From positions 1 through 64,000 of the forward strand of contig JAHJZX010000042.1 in the NCBI GenBank assembly GCA_018826295.1: a stretch of DNA of 64,000 nucleotides, given 5' to 3'. This document shows, in pieces, positions 9,401-18,219 of this stretch. Below the pieces are notes generated by a model. The model saw nothing but the letters and a program-made list of their open reading frames with translations, was not told the origin of the DNA and did no database searches. Both the position numbers and the translations under genes were made by a program. Position 1 is the first letter of the stretch, and each line of letters starts with the position of its first letter. The DNA comes from Gammaproteobacteria bacterium. Its GTDB lineage: Bacteria; Pseudomonadota; Gammaproteobacteria; Enterobacterales; Alteromonadaceae.

Positions 9401-9526
9401 TGTAACTGTAGTACCGGCTTCAGTGGTAACGACACCACGCACAGCTGATGAGGTTTCTTGTGCCAAAGCGATATTGCTTACGCCTAGGGCGAGCGTTACC
9501 GCAAGAGCTATACTTTTAATTTTCAT
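6416..9526 (-). CDS. Oar-like TonB-dependent receptor with carboxypeptidase-regulatory domain
   Basis: This is a large outer-membrane receptor of about 1036 residues. It has a signal peptide (MKIKSIALAVTLALGV, cleavage after NIALA), then a carboxypeptidase-regulatory-like beta domain (about 25-110, SAVRGVVTTEAGTTV), a plug with DVVAADPRIYID, and a long barrel ending in the membrane-insertion signal with terminal Phe (GVEYRF). Receptors of this architecture import peptides or other large substrates. I place the start at 9526: an AGGTG ribosome site lies nine bases before this ATG, and the longer in-frame GTG at 9538 is part of that site. It has its own promoter and terminator. Confidence 0.92.
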   Translation of the reverse strand: MKIKSIALAVTLALGVSNIALAQETSSAVRGVVTTEAGTTVTNATVRITDKRNGTTRTLTTNETGTFSARGLQVGGPYLLTVVGPEGRTETIDNVFLTLGDTQNLNVVIQQPDVERIAVTGSSISNSAYGSKSPVANFNLSDLQTIPSVNRDISDVVAADPRIYIDAGFARGIQCNGANPRFNSLTVDGVKMNDNFGLNSNGYPTERMPFSYDALEQVSVEFAPFDVKYGGFTACNINAVTKSGTNEFKGTVFFDYTNQDMIGDELEGMKIDRDDFNKKNYGLNVGGALVKDKLFWFAAYEKYEGADNFSRGPQDGNAGTPVSGLNQADIDRIAQIARDVYGYEVGSPITSSPVEDEKLLVKLDWYINDMHRAALTYNYNDGGSVRESDTFTGAYEFSDHYYDRGAEFTSYVAQFFSDWTDNFSTEVRAGYSELDNRQQNIGPGGLGEVQIRVNAATVFLGVDDSRQSNKLSYDTTFLKLAGTYSVGDHLIYAGYEFEEYNVFNMFVQHSIGEYRFNNINAFEAGQPARIYYGSGAGTNDPTNAAASFGYENHTLYAQDEYYIYDLDMTVTFGLRYDWYSSSDKPRVNQNFVNRYGFANDATFDGEGLIQPRLGINWNVNDELELRGGIGLYSGGNPNVWLANGYQNDGITQIQIEDRSPANVLNTPLSGAGRPLYDIPQKYFDQVANATGDSAVNAVDPSFKLPSEWKYAFGGTYSFESGYIVMADLMYSVGQNQSIVKDLALEQVDTLFDGRPVYERVGGRSGEYLLTNASEDAKTLSFSTSVSKDFDNGLKMQLAYAYIDAEDSNPMGSSVAGSNFGNYARSDLNDPRPATSNYETPHRFTFRATYKHEFVDGYETTIALLGSHNKGRPYSYTFGGNIAGDTSSDRQLLYVPTGADDPNVVWGANDDGVPFNQDAFFTFVDAEGLPRGQIVERNADYSDWWTKFDLRITQDLPGFVQGHKAKAFFVIDNLTNLLNDDWGVMYEAGFPQTVSVVDATVNANGQYEFNEFTSSNPQARVANPSYWSMKIGVEYRF

Positions 9527-9840
9527 ATCGTTTTTCACCTGGTAGTTGTAGGTTGTTATCTAAATCCATTTGAATACTTATGTGTGTTCAATTTGGGAGA
9601 TAAGGTTAACTATTTTATATTACATTTTTCTTACGCCAATCCAAGTAACGGGAACTTTTTATTCCTCTTGTTGTCGTAGTCGGTTGCCACATAAGTGTAA
9701 CATAGCTGGTCGGAGATGCGCACTATGTAGCTGAATTTTGCTCATAAAATGACAATTTATGAATTTTCAGCTGCAAGCTGGCTTTTCACACGGCTTAGCC
9801 TTTATGCTAAGTGCCGGTCTAACTTGAACCCGCAAATTGA
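9527..9840. promoter_or_regulatory. Divergent promoter region, TonB receptor / exported phosphatase-family gene
   Basis: This 314-base spacer has no gene. A minus-strand promoter candidate is -35 TTGGCG (9634-9639), 16 bases, -10 TAAAAT (9612-9617), driving the TonB receptor. An imperfect hairpin with CTTAGC/GCTAAG arms lies about 9793-9813, upstream of the rightward gene. I see no obvious regulator motif. Confidence 0.4.
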
Positions 9841-11028
9841 ATGAAAAAAATATTTACCATTTCAGTATTCAGCGCCGCTTTAAGCCTTGGAGGTTCGCCA
9901 GATATGCATGCTACCGAGCTTACCTTTGCCACCTTTAATGTCAGTATGGAAGCGCAAAACTATTTGCCACACGGTGAAGCCGGCGATGACACCGTACTGG
10001 CAGAGTTACTTAAAACCGACAGCCAACCGCAAATTAAAAATATTGCCCATATTATTCAGCTGGTGCGCCCTGATGTGCTGCTGTTAAATGAATTTGACTA
10101 TATCGCCAACCCGGAACAGGGTATTAAAGCTTTTGTCCGCAACTATCTGAACAAAGCTCAGGGCAATGCGTTGGCAATTGACTACCCATATTTTTACTAC
10201 AATACAGTAAATACCGGCCAGCCCAGTGGCTTTGATCTGGACAACGACGGCAAAGCAAGCGGCGTAGGCGCTGATGCCTGGGGTTACGGCTTTTACCCTG
10301 GCCAATACGGTATGGTGCTACTGTCAAAATATCCGATAGACACAGCTAAAGTACGTAGCTTTCAGCAATTTAAATGGAAAGATATGCCAGGCTTTATGGC
10401 AACGAAAAAGGCTGATGGCAGCCCCTGGTATAGTGATGCGGCCTGGGCGCAGTTCCCGCTATCATCAAAAAGCCACTGGGATATTCCGTTGCTGGTAAAC
10501 GGCAATACCATACATGTGCTAGCCAGCCACCCAACGCCACCGGTGTTTGATGGCCCGGAAAACCGCAACGGTATTCGTAACCATGATGAAATACGCTTTT
10601 GGGTAGACTATTTAACACCAGACAATGCAGGTTATATCTACGACGACAAGGGCAGTAAAGGTGGTCTGGCTGCAGACAGCCCTTTTGTACTGCTGGGGGA
10701 TCAGAATGCTTCTGCCGATGGTGAAGGTGATGCGCTAAATACTGCTATCCGAGCGCTTTATCATCATCCGCGCATCAACAATAGCAACCCGCCGGCCAGT
10801 GCGGGAGGAGCAGAGAATGCAGCGGATAATCCTAAAGCCCCCTTCCACACCGCTGGCTGGAGAATGCGCGCAGATTACGTCTTGCCATCAAAATCTGGCT
10901 TTAGTATTAAAGATAGTGGTGTGTTTTGGCCGGCAAAAGCCGACCCGCTCTACCCTCTGGTAGGCTCGCGCGGTGCCAGCTCTGATCATCGTTTGGTGTG
11001 GGTAAAGCTTGAACTCAGCGCTGAGTGA
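9841..11028 (+). CDS. Exported endonuclease/exonuclease/phosphatase family protein
   Basis: The 395-residue protein begins with a short signal peptide (KKIFTISVFSAALSLGG, probably cut near MHA-TEL). It then has the EEP fold: TFATFNVSM at the first strand, RPDVLLLNEFDY with the metal-binding Glu, VLLGDQNAS with the Asp/Asn pair, and the C-terminal catalytic SDHRLVWV. The family covers DNases, sphingomyelinases and phosphodiesterases acting with Mg2+. Similar exported bacterial members are annotated as phosphatase or nuclease without a known substrate. Periplasmic or secreted; exact substrate unknown. Confidence 0.85.
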   Translation: MKKIFTISVFSAALSLGGSPDMHATELTFATFNVSMEAQNYLPHGEAGDDTVLAELLKTDSQPQIKNIAHIIQLVRPDVLLLNEFDYIANPEQGIKAFVRNYLNKAQGNALAIDYPYFYYNTVNTGQPSGFDLDNDGKASGVGADAWGYGFYPGQYGMVLLSKYPIDTAKVRSFQQFKWKDMPGFMATKKADGSPWYSDAAWAQFPLSSKSHWDIPLLVNGNTIHVLASHPTPPVFDGPENRNGIRNHDEIRFWVDYLTPDNAGYIYDDKGSKGGLAADSPFVLLGDQNASADGEGDALNTAIRALYHHPRINNSNPPASAGGAENAADNPKAPFHTAGWRMRADYVLPSKSGFSIKDSGVFWPAKADPLYPLVGSRGASSDHRLVWVKLELSAE

Positions 11029-11054
11029 TCAGCACTGAGTTTGTCGGGTAGATA

Positions 11055-12137
11055 TTAGAATTTTAATACCAGGTTTTGCACATGTACTGTTACTTCTTCG
11101 CGGTCGTGGTACAGGTGCTTAACCTGCAGCCGGAATTTAATACCGGCATCGGCCAGGCGCTGCTCCAGCTGGGCTAATATGTCGGTTACGGTTTCATAGC
11201 GTTTTTTCATCGGCAGCTTTAAATTAAACATTGCCTCCTGACACCAGCCATTAATCAGCCAATCGCCCATCCGTTCTGCAACCCGCTGCGGCTGCTCAAT
11301 CATGTCGCATACCACCCAGTAGACATTTTTCTTTTGCGGTTCAAACTTAAAACCATCTACCATTAAATGCTTAACCTGACCGGTTTCCATTAACGATTCA
11401 GCCATAGGGCCGTTATCTATTGCAGTAACCATCATACTGCGTTTCACCAGCTGATAGGTCCAACCGCCCGGACAGGCGCCTAAATCAACGGCATTTAAGC
11501 CACCGCCCAGGCGTTTATCCCACTCTTGTTTCGGAATAAACTGAATAAAAGCCTCTTCGAGCTTTAAGGTACTGCGGCTTGGCGCTTCGTTGGGAAATTT
11601 TAACCGCATTATGCCGTTTTCCAACGGGCTGTTATTTTCCGGATAGGACAAACCAACATAGCCCTGCTGCCCACTTAACAAAAACAAATGCAGCACCGGC
11701 GCACGTTTTTGCTCTTTTGCCAGTAATACGCCAGCCTGACGCAACGACTGGCGCAGTGGCACTGTTAATTTACGTGCCAATGTTGAAAGCGTCTTACCCT
11801 CATTGGTTTCCGGGTATTCCACTCTTAGCTCACCACAACCCGTTAGCTCTGCGGCAACTAATGCTTCTATTACCGGCGCTATACGATCATCAGCGGGTAG
11901 CTGCAGCAACTCCGCCTGTAACAGGCTCCACTGGCGGATAAAAATAAACTGCTCAAACGGATAGTCGCGATAAAACCGTGCCAGACTGTCGGCGTCGTAA
12001 GCTTCAAAGATCACAAAGGCGCTGTTGGCACTGAGCTTACAAAAACCAAACACGTCATACTGGCCGGCTTTGTGCTGAATTTCAGCCGCGCATTCTTTCT
12101 CAAAACCGGCGCGGCAGTACAGTAATAGTTGTTTCAT
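11055..12137 (-). CDS. rlmM: 23S rRNA C2498 2'-O-ribose methyltransferase
   Basis: The protein has 360 residues, close to E. coli RlmM (366). The N-terminal THUMP-like part begins MKQLLLYCRAGFEKECAAE. The C-terminal RrmJ-like methyltransferase contains AVDLGACPGGWTYQLV (SAM site), then VCDMIEQP and FNLKLPMKKR with the catalytic lysine region. It methylates C2498 of 23S rRNA. The start is the ATG at 12137, preceded by GGAG five bases upstream; ten extra upstream codons are open but lack a ribosome site. It lies one base after ygdD, as in E. coli where gcvA-ygdD-rlmM are neighbours. Confidence 0.95.
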   Translation of the reverse strand: MKQLLLYCRAGFEKECAAEIQHKAGQYDVFGFCKLSANSAFVIFEAYDADSLARFYRDYPFEQFIFIRQWSLLQAELLQLPADDRIAPVIEALVAAELTGCGELRVEYPETNEGKTLSTLARKLTVPLRQSLRQAGVLLAKEQKRAPVLHLFLLSGQQGYVGLSYPENNSPLENGIMRLKFPNEAPSRSTLKLEEAFIQFIPKQEWDKRLGGGLNAVDLGACPGGWTYQLVKRSMMVTAIDNGPMAESLMETGQVKHLMVDGFKFEPQKKNVYWVVCDMIEQPQRVAERMGDWLINGWCQEAMFNLKLPMKKRYETVTDILAQLEQRLADAGIKFRLQVKHLYHDREEVTVHVQNLVLKF

Positions 12138-12138
12138 G

Positions 12139-12516
12139 TTAACTCCGCCGCCAGGCGCTGATCGCAAGCAACAGCCAGGCAGCTATAAGGAGCTGGCCAC
12201 CAATGGGCGCCAACTGTGAATAATAAAACGGCAAGGTAAATCCCCCCGCCAGTATAGTCCAGACAAAACACCAGAGCCCCAGATGCCAAACAACAGCAAC
12301 CAGCTTTGTCAGTTTTGCCTCGCTGTGTTGCCGGCCCAACGCCAGAAGCGCCAGACAGTGAAAAGCCAGCATGCCCAAAGCGCTTAATACACGGGCTAAA
12401 GCCTCAGTACTTAACTGTCCTTGCCACACATGCATTACTACCGCGCTTAAACCCACTACGGCAGCGCCATACAAAGCAGTTAGGCTGTTACTGCTGTGCC
12501 AAAAGTACTTCATCAA
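12139..12516 (-). CDS. ygdD: DUF423 inner-membrane protein YgdD
   Basis: This small 125-residue hydrophobic protein has about four membrane helices, and its sequence (ALYGAAVVGLSAVVMH, ALGMLAFHCLALLALG, GGFTLPFYY) matches the DUF423 family. Its role is unknown. Its start overlaps the end of the alpha/beta hydrolase gene by about 29 bases and it ends just before rlmM, so the three are probably co-transcribed and translationally linked. Confidence 0.88.
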   Translation of the reverse strand: MMKYFWHSSNSLTALYGAAVVGLSAVVMHVWQGQLSTEALARVLSALGMLAFHCLALLALGRQHSEAKLTKLVAVVWHLGLWCFVWTILAGGFTLPFYYSQLAPIGGQLLIAAWLLLAISAWRRS

Positions 12517-13126
12517 TTTTCCTGCTACAAAATTGTGCCGCCTGCGCTATCAACTGTTGTTGTGTCAGGCCGCTTTTAACTCGTGGCTTAAAATCATGAT
12601 CGCCATCTGTCAGCCAGTGCAATGCTACTTTGGGCCATTGCATGACTGCCAGTTCAGTTTTAGTGCCAAAAGCATCCCGCTCACCCTGGGCAATAAACAA
12701 CGGGCAGGCTAAAGCAGCAAAATGCTCAGTGCGCCAACTGTGCTTTTTCGGCGGGTGAAACGGATAACCAAAAGCAAATACCGCTTCTACACCAGGGTGG
12801 CTGCTTAACAAGCTGGCGACCCTACCGCCCATAGATTTACCGCCGGCAAATAAGGCTAAATCAGCCGGGCACTTGTCGAGCTGTTGCATAAATTCTTGCT
12901 GCAATAGCGGCATTTTCGCCGGCAAGCTGCGTTTGCCGCTATCAATAAAGCGCTGCATATAAGCAAAGTTAAAGCGCCATACTTCTATATTATGCGCAGC
13001 CAACTGCTGCGCCAATTGCTGCATAAAGTCACTTTGCGCACCGGCGCCGGCGCCATGTGCCAGCAGCAAGCGGGCTTTAGGCTCACTGGCGTTATTAATA
13101 ATGACGTTAGTCAAGTGCCACCGCAT
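12488..13126 (-). CDS. Cytoplasmic alpha/beta hydrolase (KANL3/Tex30-like)
   Basis: A protein of about 212 residues with an alpha/beta hydrolase fold: LLLAHGAGAGAQSDFM near the start (oxyanion region), the nucleophile elbow GGKSMGGRV, the acid in AQGERDAFG and the histidine in TDGDHDFKP. It lacks a signal peptide. The family is widespread and mostly uncharacterised. The start is uncertain: an ATG at 13126 overlaps the gcvA end by 20 bases, while the open frame extends to 13147. It sits between gcvA and ygdD, which are adjacent in E. coli. Confidence 0.85.
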   Translation of the reverse strand: MRWHLTNVIINNASEPKARLLLAHGAGAGAQSDFMQQLAQQLAAHNIEVWRFNFAYMQRFIDSGKRSLPAKMPLLQQEFMQQLDKCPADLALFAGGKSMGGRVASLLSSHPGVEAVFAFGYPFHPPKKHSWRTEHFAALACPLFIAQGERDAFGTKTELAVMQWPKVALHWLTDGDHDFKPRVKSGLTQQQLIAQAAQFCSRKIDEVLLAQQ

Positions 13127-14042
13127 TGGTAAACTGCTGCTCGGCAAAGGCGGCTTGCTCGGCTTCCACCATGGCTACCATCCACTGACGGAAGGCGGTT
13201 ATCTTACCCAGTTCAGTCTGGCTTTCACGGCAAACCAAATAATAGGCATCTTTGGATATCAGTACATGATTAAACGGTACTATTAAGCGGCCGGAATTAA
13301 TATCCGGCCTGGCCAGCACGTTATGCGCCAACGCCACGCCCTGGCCATGAATAGCGGCTTGCAACACCATTGATGAGTGGCTGAAGATCGGCCCCTGATT
13401 GACATTAAAATGCTTAAAATTTTGAGTAGTAAACCAGGCCTTCCAGGCCCGGCGTGAGCCATCATGCAATAAATTATGGTATTGCAGATCGGTAGGTTCC
13501 TGCAGCGGCTTAGAGCTGTTTAACAGCAGCGGCGAACATACCGGCAGTAAGTACTCAGTATGCAGTTTATCGGCATGTAAGTTTCGCCAACTGCCGCGGC
13601 CATAGTAAATAGCCACATCAACATCATCCGTTAACGAACCTTCATCCAAATCTACAGCTTTAATACGCACATCAATATCTGGGTGCTGTTCGCTAAACTG
13701 GTTTAACCTCGGCACCAGCCACTGAATTGCGAAGCTGGGCTGCAGGCTTACCGTTAAAGAGCCTTTGGCACCGCGCGCCAGTAGTTTCTCTGTCGATTCA
13801 TGCAACTGCAAAAATATTTCTTTAATATCAAGAAAATAACTCTGCCCCTCTTCGGTAAGCAACAAAGAGCGGTTTTTTCGCATAAAGAGTTTAAGGCCAA
13901 GATGATCTTCCAGCGCTTTGATCTGATGGCTGATAGCGGCTTGGGTAACGTACATCTCTTCTGCTGCCTTGGTAAAACTTAAATGCCGGGCGGCAGTTTC
14001 AAAGGCTTTTAATGCATTTAGCGGAGGCAGACGGCGCGCCAT
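13107..14042 (-). CDS. gcvA: LysR-type regulator, GcvA
   Basis: The 311 residues give an N-terminal winged helix (LPPLNALKAFETAARHLSFT ... VTQAAISHQIKALE, about 5-65) and a periplasmic-binding-protein-like effector domain. The N-terminal sequence is of the GcvA type, which controls the glycine cleavage operon. The link to rlmM and ygdD is the same as in E. coli and supports the name. No gcv genes are in this window, so its target here is inferred. It appears to be the first gene of the leftward gcvA-hydrolase-ygdD-rlmM run. Confidence 0.85.
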   Translation of the reverse strand: MARRLPPLNALKAFETAARHLSFTKAAEEMYVTQAAISHQIKALEDHLGLKLFMRKNRSLLLTEEGQSYFLDIKEIFLQLHESTEKLLARGAKGSLTVSLQPSFAIQWLVPRLNQFSEQHPDIDVRIKAVDLDEGSLTDDVDVAIYYGRGSWRNLHADKLHTEYLLPVCSPLLLNSSKPLQEPTDLQYHNLLHDGSRRAWKAWFTTQNFKHFNVNQGPIFSHSSMVLQAAIHGQGVALAHNVLARPDINSGRLIVPFNHVLISKDAYYLVCRESQTELGKITAFRQWMVAMVEAEQAAFAEQQFTNAVALD

Positions 14043-14136
14043 AATATCTCTTAGATGAATAAATCAGTGATTAAATTTTCTAATCCGAATTATAGCGCTG
14101 CCACTTCGACTTAGCCAGCACAGAGATTAGCTAAGC

Positions 14137-14409
14137 TTACTTCTCTACCGGCTTATAGCCTTCAATCTCAACGTCTTCGCCTTTAAATAAGAAGGCTTCC
14201 ATTTGCGCTTCCAAAAACTGCCGATGCTCTGCGTTCATCATATTCAGCTTTTTTTCATTAATCAGCATAATCTGTTTAGCCTGCCATAAGGCAAAGGCTT
14301 CTTTACTAATGCTGTTAAAAATCTTTTTACCTAAATCACCCGGATACAGCTGAAAATCCAACCCTGGGGCTTCTTTTTTAAGGTATTCACAAAATACGTT
14401 ACGGCTCAT
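14137..14409 (-). CDS. yggX: Probable Fe(2+)-trafficking protein YggX
   Basis: The 90-residue protein is full length and matches Ygg[18 protein letters not shown] with the conserved cysteine, [16 protein letters not shown], and a C-terminal MEAFLFKG. It is linked to iron handling and protection of Fe-S clusters. Its ATG overlaps the mutY stop by four bases, so translation is coupled. The mutY-yggX order is standard in Gammaproteobacteria and fits, since MutY carries an Fe-S cluster. Confidence 0.96.
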   Translation of the reverse strand: MSRNVFCEYLKKEAPGLDFQLYPGDLGKKIFNSISKEAFALWQAKQIMLINEKKLNMMNAEHRQFLEAQMEAFLFKGEDVEIEGYKPVEK

Positions 14410-15491
14410 ATAGCTTTATCCTTGTTGCCCGTGCTTGCAGCTAATAACTGCTGAAACAGTTGTTTTGCCGGCGCCGACAAACCAACCGGTGGAATGCGCT
14501 CTATTGTAAACCAAGTTGCAGCTGATTGCTCCTGCACGTTGTCAGGCTTATGCCTCAGCTGCACCAGCTGCGGCTGGATCCACAAATGAAAATGACTAAA
14601 AGTATGCCGAACGCCAGCCAGCTCGTTACGGCTTTTAACATCCAGGGCATTCAATGCCAGGTAGTGTTCACGCTCGTCAGAAGAGGCAAATTCAATAAAA
14701 CCATAAAGCCCCCCCCACAAGCCCGCTGCCGGGCGCTGTGACAGCAACACTTTATCGTCATGTTGTAACAACAACCAGAAGCTTTGTTTTTCAGGTAGCG
14801 CTTTTTTCGCTTTTTTGCCTGGATACAACGCCTGCTCGCCAGTCAATGCGGCCCGGCATTTTAGTTTCAGCGGGCACTCTACGCAGCGCGGTTTACTGCG
14901 GCTGCAAAGTGTTGCGCCAAGGTCCATCATCGCCTGGTTAAATTCTGCAACGGTTTTTTCCGGCGTAACTTGCTCAGCCAGCTGCCATAGCTGCTGCTCG
15001 ACTTTCTTATCGCCAGGCCAGCCGGATACCGCGGCAAAGCGCGCCAGTACTCTTTTGCAGTTACCATCTAAAATCGGATAATGCTGGCCCAGTGCTAAAG
15101 ACAACACCGCTCCAGCGGTAGAGCGGCCTATGCCGGGCAAAGCCAGCACCTGGTCAAATTGGCACGGAAACTCACCGCGGTAATCTGCCGCCATAACCTG
15201 CGCCGCTTTATGTAAGTTGCGCGCCCGGGCATAGTAGCCAAGCCCGGTCCATAAATGCAGTACTTCATCCAGCGGAGCCTGTGCCAAAGCATTTATATCA
15301 GCAAAACGGCTCGTAAAGCGCTCAAAATAAGGAATTACCGTGGCTACCTGAGTTTGCTGCAGCATAACTTCACTAAGCCAGGTTTTATACGGGCTTTTAT
15401 TCAATTGCCATGGCAGTGTTTTACGGCCGTGCTGCTGATACCAGCTAACCAACTGATTTGAAAACCAAACTGCATCTTGTTGCTGCAACAT
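14406..15491 (-). CDS. mutY: A/G-specific adenine DNA glycosylase
   Basis: The 361 residues contain the helix-hairpin-helix and catalytic region ([19 protein letters not shown] with the following Asp in ILDGNCKRV), the 4Fe-4S loop with cysteines spaced C-x6-C-x2-C-x5-C ([17 protein letters not shown]), and a C-terminal NUDIX-like domain that reads 8-oxoG. It removes adenine opposite 8-oxoguanine. I start it at the ATG at 15491, which has GAGG five bases upstream; the open frame continues 19 codons further without such a site. It is divergent from trmB. Confidence 0.96.
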   Translation of the reverse strand: MLQQQDAVWFSNQLVSWYQQHGRKTLPWQLNKSPYKTWLSEVMLQQTQVATVIPYFERFTSRFADINALAQAPLDEVLHLWTGLGYYARARNLHKAAQVMAADYRGEFPCQFDQVLALPGIGRSTAGAVLSLALGQHYPILDGNCKRVLARFAAVSGWPGDKKVEQQLWQLAEQVTPEKTVAEFNQAMMDLGATLCSRSKPRCVECPLKLKCRAALTGEQALYPGKKAKKALPEKQSFWLLLQHDDKVLLSQRPAAGLWGGLYGFIEFASSDEREHYLALNALDVKSRNELAGVRHTFSHFHLWIQPQLVQLRHKPDNVQEQSAATWFTIERIPPVGLSAPAKQLFQQLLAASTGNKDKAI

Positions 15492-15620
15492 AGCTGCCTC
15501 TGCTTTAACGATTGCGCGCAGTATAAGCAGCACTGTTTGGCTTGCCAACCATAATCACGGTTGAGCAAAGCGGCTAATACAAGGATAATACGCGCCGTTA
15601 ACGATTATGCGGAGCAACAA

Positions 15621-16346
15621 ATGACAGACAGTACCGGCCAACAGCAGGATCAACAGGCTGACACCACTACCTATATGCGCAGAATTCGCTCTTTTGTACT
15701 GCGCGAAGGCCGGCTGACCAAGGGCCAGCAACACGCACTGGATACTTACTGGGTTGACTACGGTTTAACCTATCAAACCGAGCCACTGCCGCTAGCCGAA
15801 ATATTTGGCCGCGATAACCACAAAGTGCTGGAAATCGGCTTTGGTATGGGTAAATCCTTAGTGCAGATGGCAAAAGCCGCACCAGAAAAGGATTTTATCG
15901 GCATTGAAGTACACCGGCCCGGCGTTGGTGCCTGCTTATCTGAAGCGGTAGCTCAGCAGGTAAAAAACCTGAAAGTGTTTGAACATGACGCAGTAGAAGT
16001 GCTGGAGCACAGTATTGCCGACAACAGTCTGGACACCGTGCAGCTGTTTTTCCCTGATCCCTGGCATAAAAAGCGCCACCACAAACGCCGCATAGTGCAG
16101 AGCGAATTTGTGCAGTTGCTGCGACGCAAATTAAAGCCGGGCGGCGTGTTTCATATGGCCACCGACTGGGAAAACTATGCCGAACATATGCTGGACGTTA
16201 TGTTGGCAGCAGAAGGCTTTACTAATTTATCTGCCGACAATACCTATGTTGAACGGCCGGAGCAGCGGCCACTGACTAAATTCGAACAACGTGGCCAGCG
16301 CTTGGGCCATGGCGTTTGGGATCTGATGTTTAAAAAGGAAAGCTAA
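15621..16346 (+). CDS. trmB: tRNA (guanine46-N7)-methyltransferase
   Basis: The 241-residue protein has the TrmB hallmarks: [17 protein letters not shown] for [15 protein letters not shown], and the signature [16 protein letters not shown] used for tRNA and catalysis. It makes m7G46 in tRNA. The ATG at 15621 follows GGAG with a six-base gap; twenty upstream open codons have no ribosome site. It ends directly against the ATG of rsmC, suggesting one transcript. Confidence 0.96.
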   Translation: MTDSTGQQQDQQADTTTYMRRIRSFVLREGRLTKGQQHALDTYWVDYGLTYQTEPLPLAEIFGRDNHKVLEIGFGMGKSLVQMAKAAPEKDFIGIEVHRPGVGACLSEAVAQQVKNLKVFEHDAVEVLEHSIADNSLDTVQLFFPDPWHKKRHHKRRIVQSEFVQLLRRKLKPGGVFHMATDWENYAEHMLDVMLAAEGFTNLSADNTYVERPEQRPLTKFEQRGQRLGHGVWDLMFKKES

Positions 16347-17357
16347 ATGCTAGCAACAGCCAGTCAACTGGTTTTACGTAACATCGACGATCTGCGTGGC
16401 AAAGTATTAATCGTAGAACCTATGGCCGACAATCTGGCTGCAGAGCTACTGCACCTGGCACCTGAGCTTGAACTAAGCTGTTACAGCACAGATGCCGGCG
16501 CTGCTCAAAGCTGGAGCCATCCAGCGGTGCAGCTGTATGCTGACGTCAGCCCGCAATTTAGCCACAGCTTTGACACTGTGGTGCTGTTTTATCCCAAAAG
16601 CAAAGAGCAGCTCGCCTTTACATTAGCCCAGTTAAAACCGGCGCTAAGTGCAAGTACCGCCGTGTTTGTAACCGGTGACAACAAAGGCGGCATTAAAAGC
16701 CTTAGCAGCCACGCGCAAAAGCTTGGTTTACTCGCCAACAAGCTCGACAACGCCAAACACTGTTTATGGTTTGCCCTACATGGCGACTTTCAGCAATTAG
16801 CCGCAGCCAAAGCAACAAGCTTTAGCATAACAGCCGGCGGTGAAACCTTAACCCTGCATTCATTGCCGGGCGTGTTTAACCACGGCAAGTTGGATGTGGG
16901 TACAGCATTATTGCTGGACAACTTACCGCAGATAAACCAGGGCAAGGTGCTGGATTTTGCCTGCGGCTGTGGCGTTGTCGGTGCTATGTTAAAGCTTAAG
17001 CATCCGGCAATTGAACTATTTAGCTCAGATATCAGCAGTTTAGCAGTAAAAGCGACCGAGCTTACGCTGGCAGCTAACCAGCTTAGCGGCCGCGTAATAG
17101 CAGCAGATGGCTTACCTGCCACGCCGAAGCAATTTGACTGCATCGTTAGCAATCCGCCGTTTCACACTGGTATAAAAACCGACTACAGTATTGTTGAGAC
17201 CTTTATCCGCGACAGTGCCAGCCGTCTTAGCAATAATGGCAGTTTAACTATTGTTGCCAATAGCCACCTGGCTTATCAGGAACTACTACAACAAGTGTTT
17301 AAAAAAGTGAGTATTGTCGCCAAAGCCAACGGCTTTACCGTGTATAAAGCGAGCTAG
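16347..17357 (+). CDS. rsmC: 16S rRNA G1207 N2-methyltransferase, RsmC type
   Basis: The 336 residues form two related methyltransferase-like halves, as in RsmC. The N-terminal half is degenerate, and the C-terminal half (about 165-336) has VLDFACGCGVVGAML (SAM site), the acidic SSDISSLAV and the catalytic NPPFHTG. It methylates G1207 of 16S rRNA. It starts immediately after the trmB stop with a GGA ribosome site inside the trmB end, so the two are co-translated. Confidence 0.92.
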   Translation: MLATASQLVLRNIDDLRGKVLIVEPMADNLAAELLHLAPELELSCYSTDAGAAQSWSHPAVQLYADVSPQFSHSFDTVVLFYPKSKEQLAFTLAQLKPALSASTAVFVTGDNKGGIKSLSSHAQKLGLLANKLDNAKHCLWFALHGDFQQLAAAKATSFSITAGGETLTLHSLPGVFNHGKLDVGTALLLDNLPQINQGKVLDFACGCGVVGAMLKLKHPAIELFSSDISSLAVKATELTLAANQLSGRVIAADGLPATPKQFDCIVSNPPFHTGIKTDYSIVETFIRDSASRLSNNGSLTIVANSHLAYQELLQQVFKKVSIVAKANGFTVYKAS

Positions 17358-17374
17358 TTTATTAAGGAAACACC

Positions 17375-17680
17375 ATGGCCAAACTGTCTGTTGCATTACT
17401 ACTTCTGTGGGTAGCCCCGGTTGCAGCAGACAGTTCAGGCTGTATCCAGGCACCGAAACGGCAAAAAGCCTGCCCCAACCTGATATACCGGGTTGCACAA
17501 TTACCTGCCATGCCGGCACCTGCTATGGTGTGTATTTGTGCCAGCGATTTTGCGCCTTTGCTGGTTACCCCGGCTTCTGACAGTGAAAAAGTGCAACAAA
17601 ATATGCTCAGGCGTCAGATGGAGGTAGTACACGGTGAAAAACTACAAAGCGTATTGGATATACTGCAACGCCGCCTTTAG
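17375..17680 (+). CDS. Small exported protein of unknown function
   Basis: The 101-residue protein has a clear signal peptide (MAKLSVALLLLWVAPVAA, cut before DSSG). The mature part has four cysteines (SGCIQ, KACPN, MVCICAS), which could form disulfides in the periplasm, followed by a charged helical tail. A ribosome site AAGGAAA precedes the ATG and it follows rsmC by 17 bases. Its end overlaps the convergent DUF3293 gene by four bases. I do not recognise a family. Confidence 0.65.
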   Translation: MAKLSVALLLLWVAPVAADSSGCIQAPKRQKACPNLIYRVAQLPAMPAPAMVCICASDFAPLLVTPASDSEKVQQNMLRRQMEVVHGEKLQSVLDILQRRL

Positions 17681-18075
17681 TCATTCAGTAGCACTAAACG
17701 CGGGCTAAAGGCGCCCAGGCTTTCTTCCGGCTGCTGCAGCAACACCGGCACTAAAAACAATTCGCCGCGCTCCACCCAATAAATAGCATTTTGTTCAAAC
17801 TGCAGTGCCAGCTCAATAGCCTGCTGCTTGTCACACAGCACTATCCAGCTCTTTTCCTGATAGGTTAAATCCGGTGCGCTACCGATCACCGAGCGGTATG
17901 GCAACCGTTGTTGATTAAGGCAGGCTTGTAATTCTTTATCGCGGCGTAAATTAAGATAAGGATGTTCGGTGTGCCCGGCGGGATTTTGTGCGCTAATAAT
18001 AGCAAAGTCGACATCACATTTAAGTGCCTGATGACACAGAAAGATACTCGTTTTATAACTTTCCCACAGGCTCAT
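17677..18075 (-). CDS. DUF3293 family protein
   Basis: A protein of about 132 residues with the DUF3293 pattern: an FAIISAQNPAG segment near the start (the family has ITAWNP-like), a RRDKELQACLNQQ helix, and a late QNAIYWVERGELFLVPVL strand pair. The function is unknown. The ATG at 18075 has AGGTG five bases upstream; seven more upstream codons are open but unsupported. Convergent with the small exported protein gene. Confidence 0.75.
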   Translation of the reverse strand: MSLWESYKTSIFLCHQALKCDVDFAIISAQNPAGHTEHPYLNLRRDKELQACLNQQRLPYRSVIGSAPDLTYQEKSWIVLCDKQQAIELALQFEQNAIYWVERGELFLVPVLLQQPEESLGAFSPRLVLLND

Positions 18076-18219
18076 AACCACACCTAAAAGTAACAAGTGC
18101 TCTTACTATAAACGGCTTTATTAATTTTGCCACTGTAGTTTGCTAAAAACATCTAATGTGCATAACATCAATACAGCAGCATAACTTTGCGCCGCATACC
18201 GCAGGACTAAGATAAGCAG

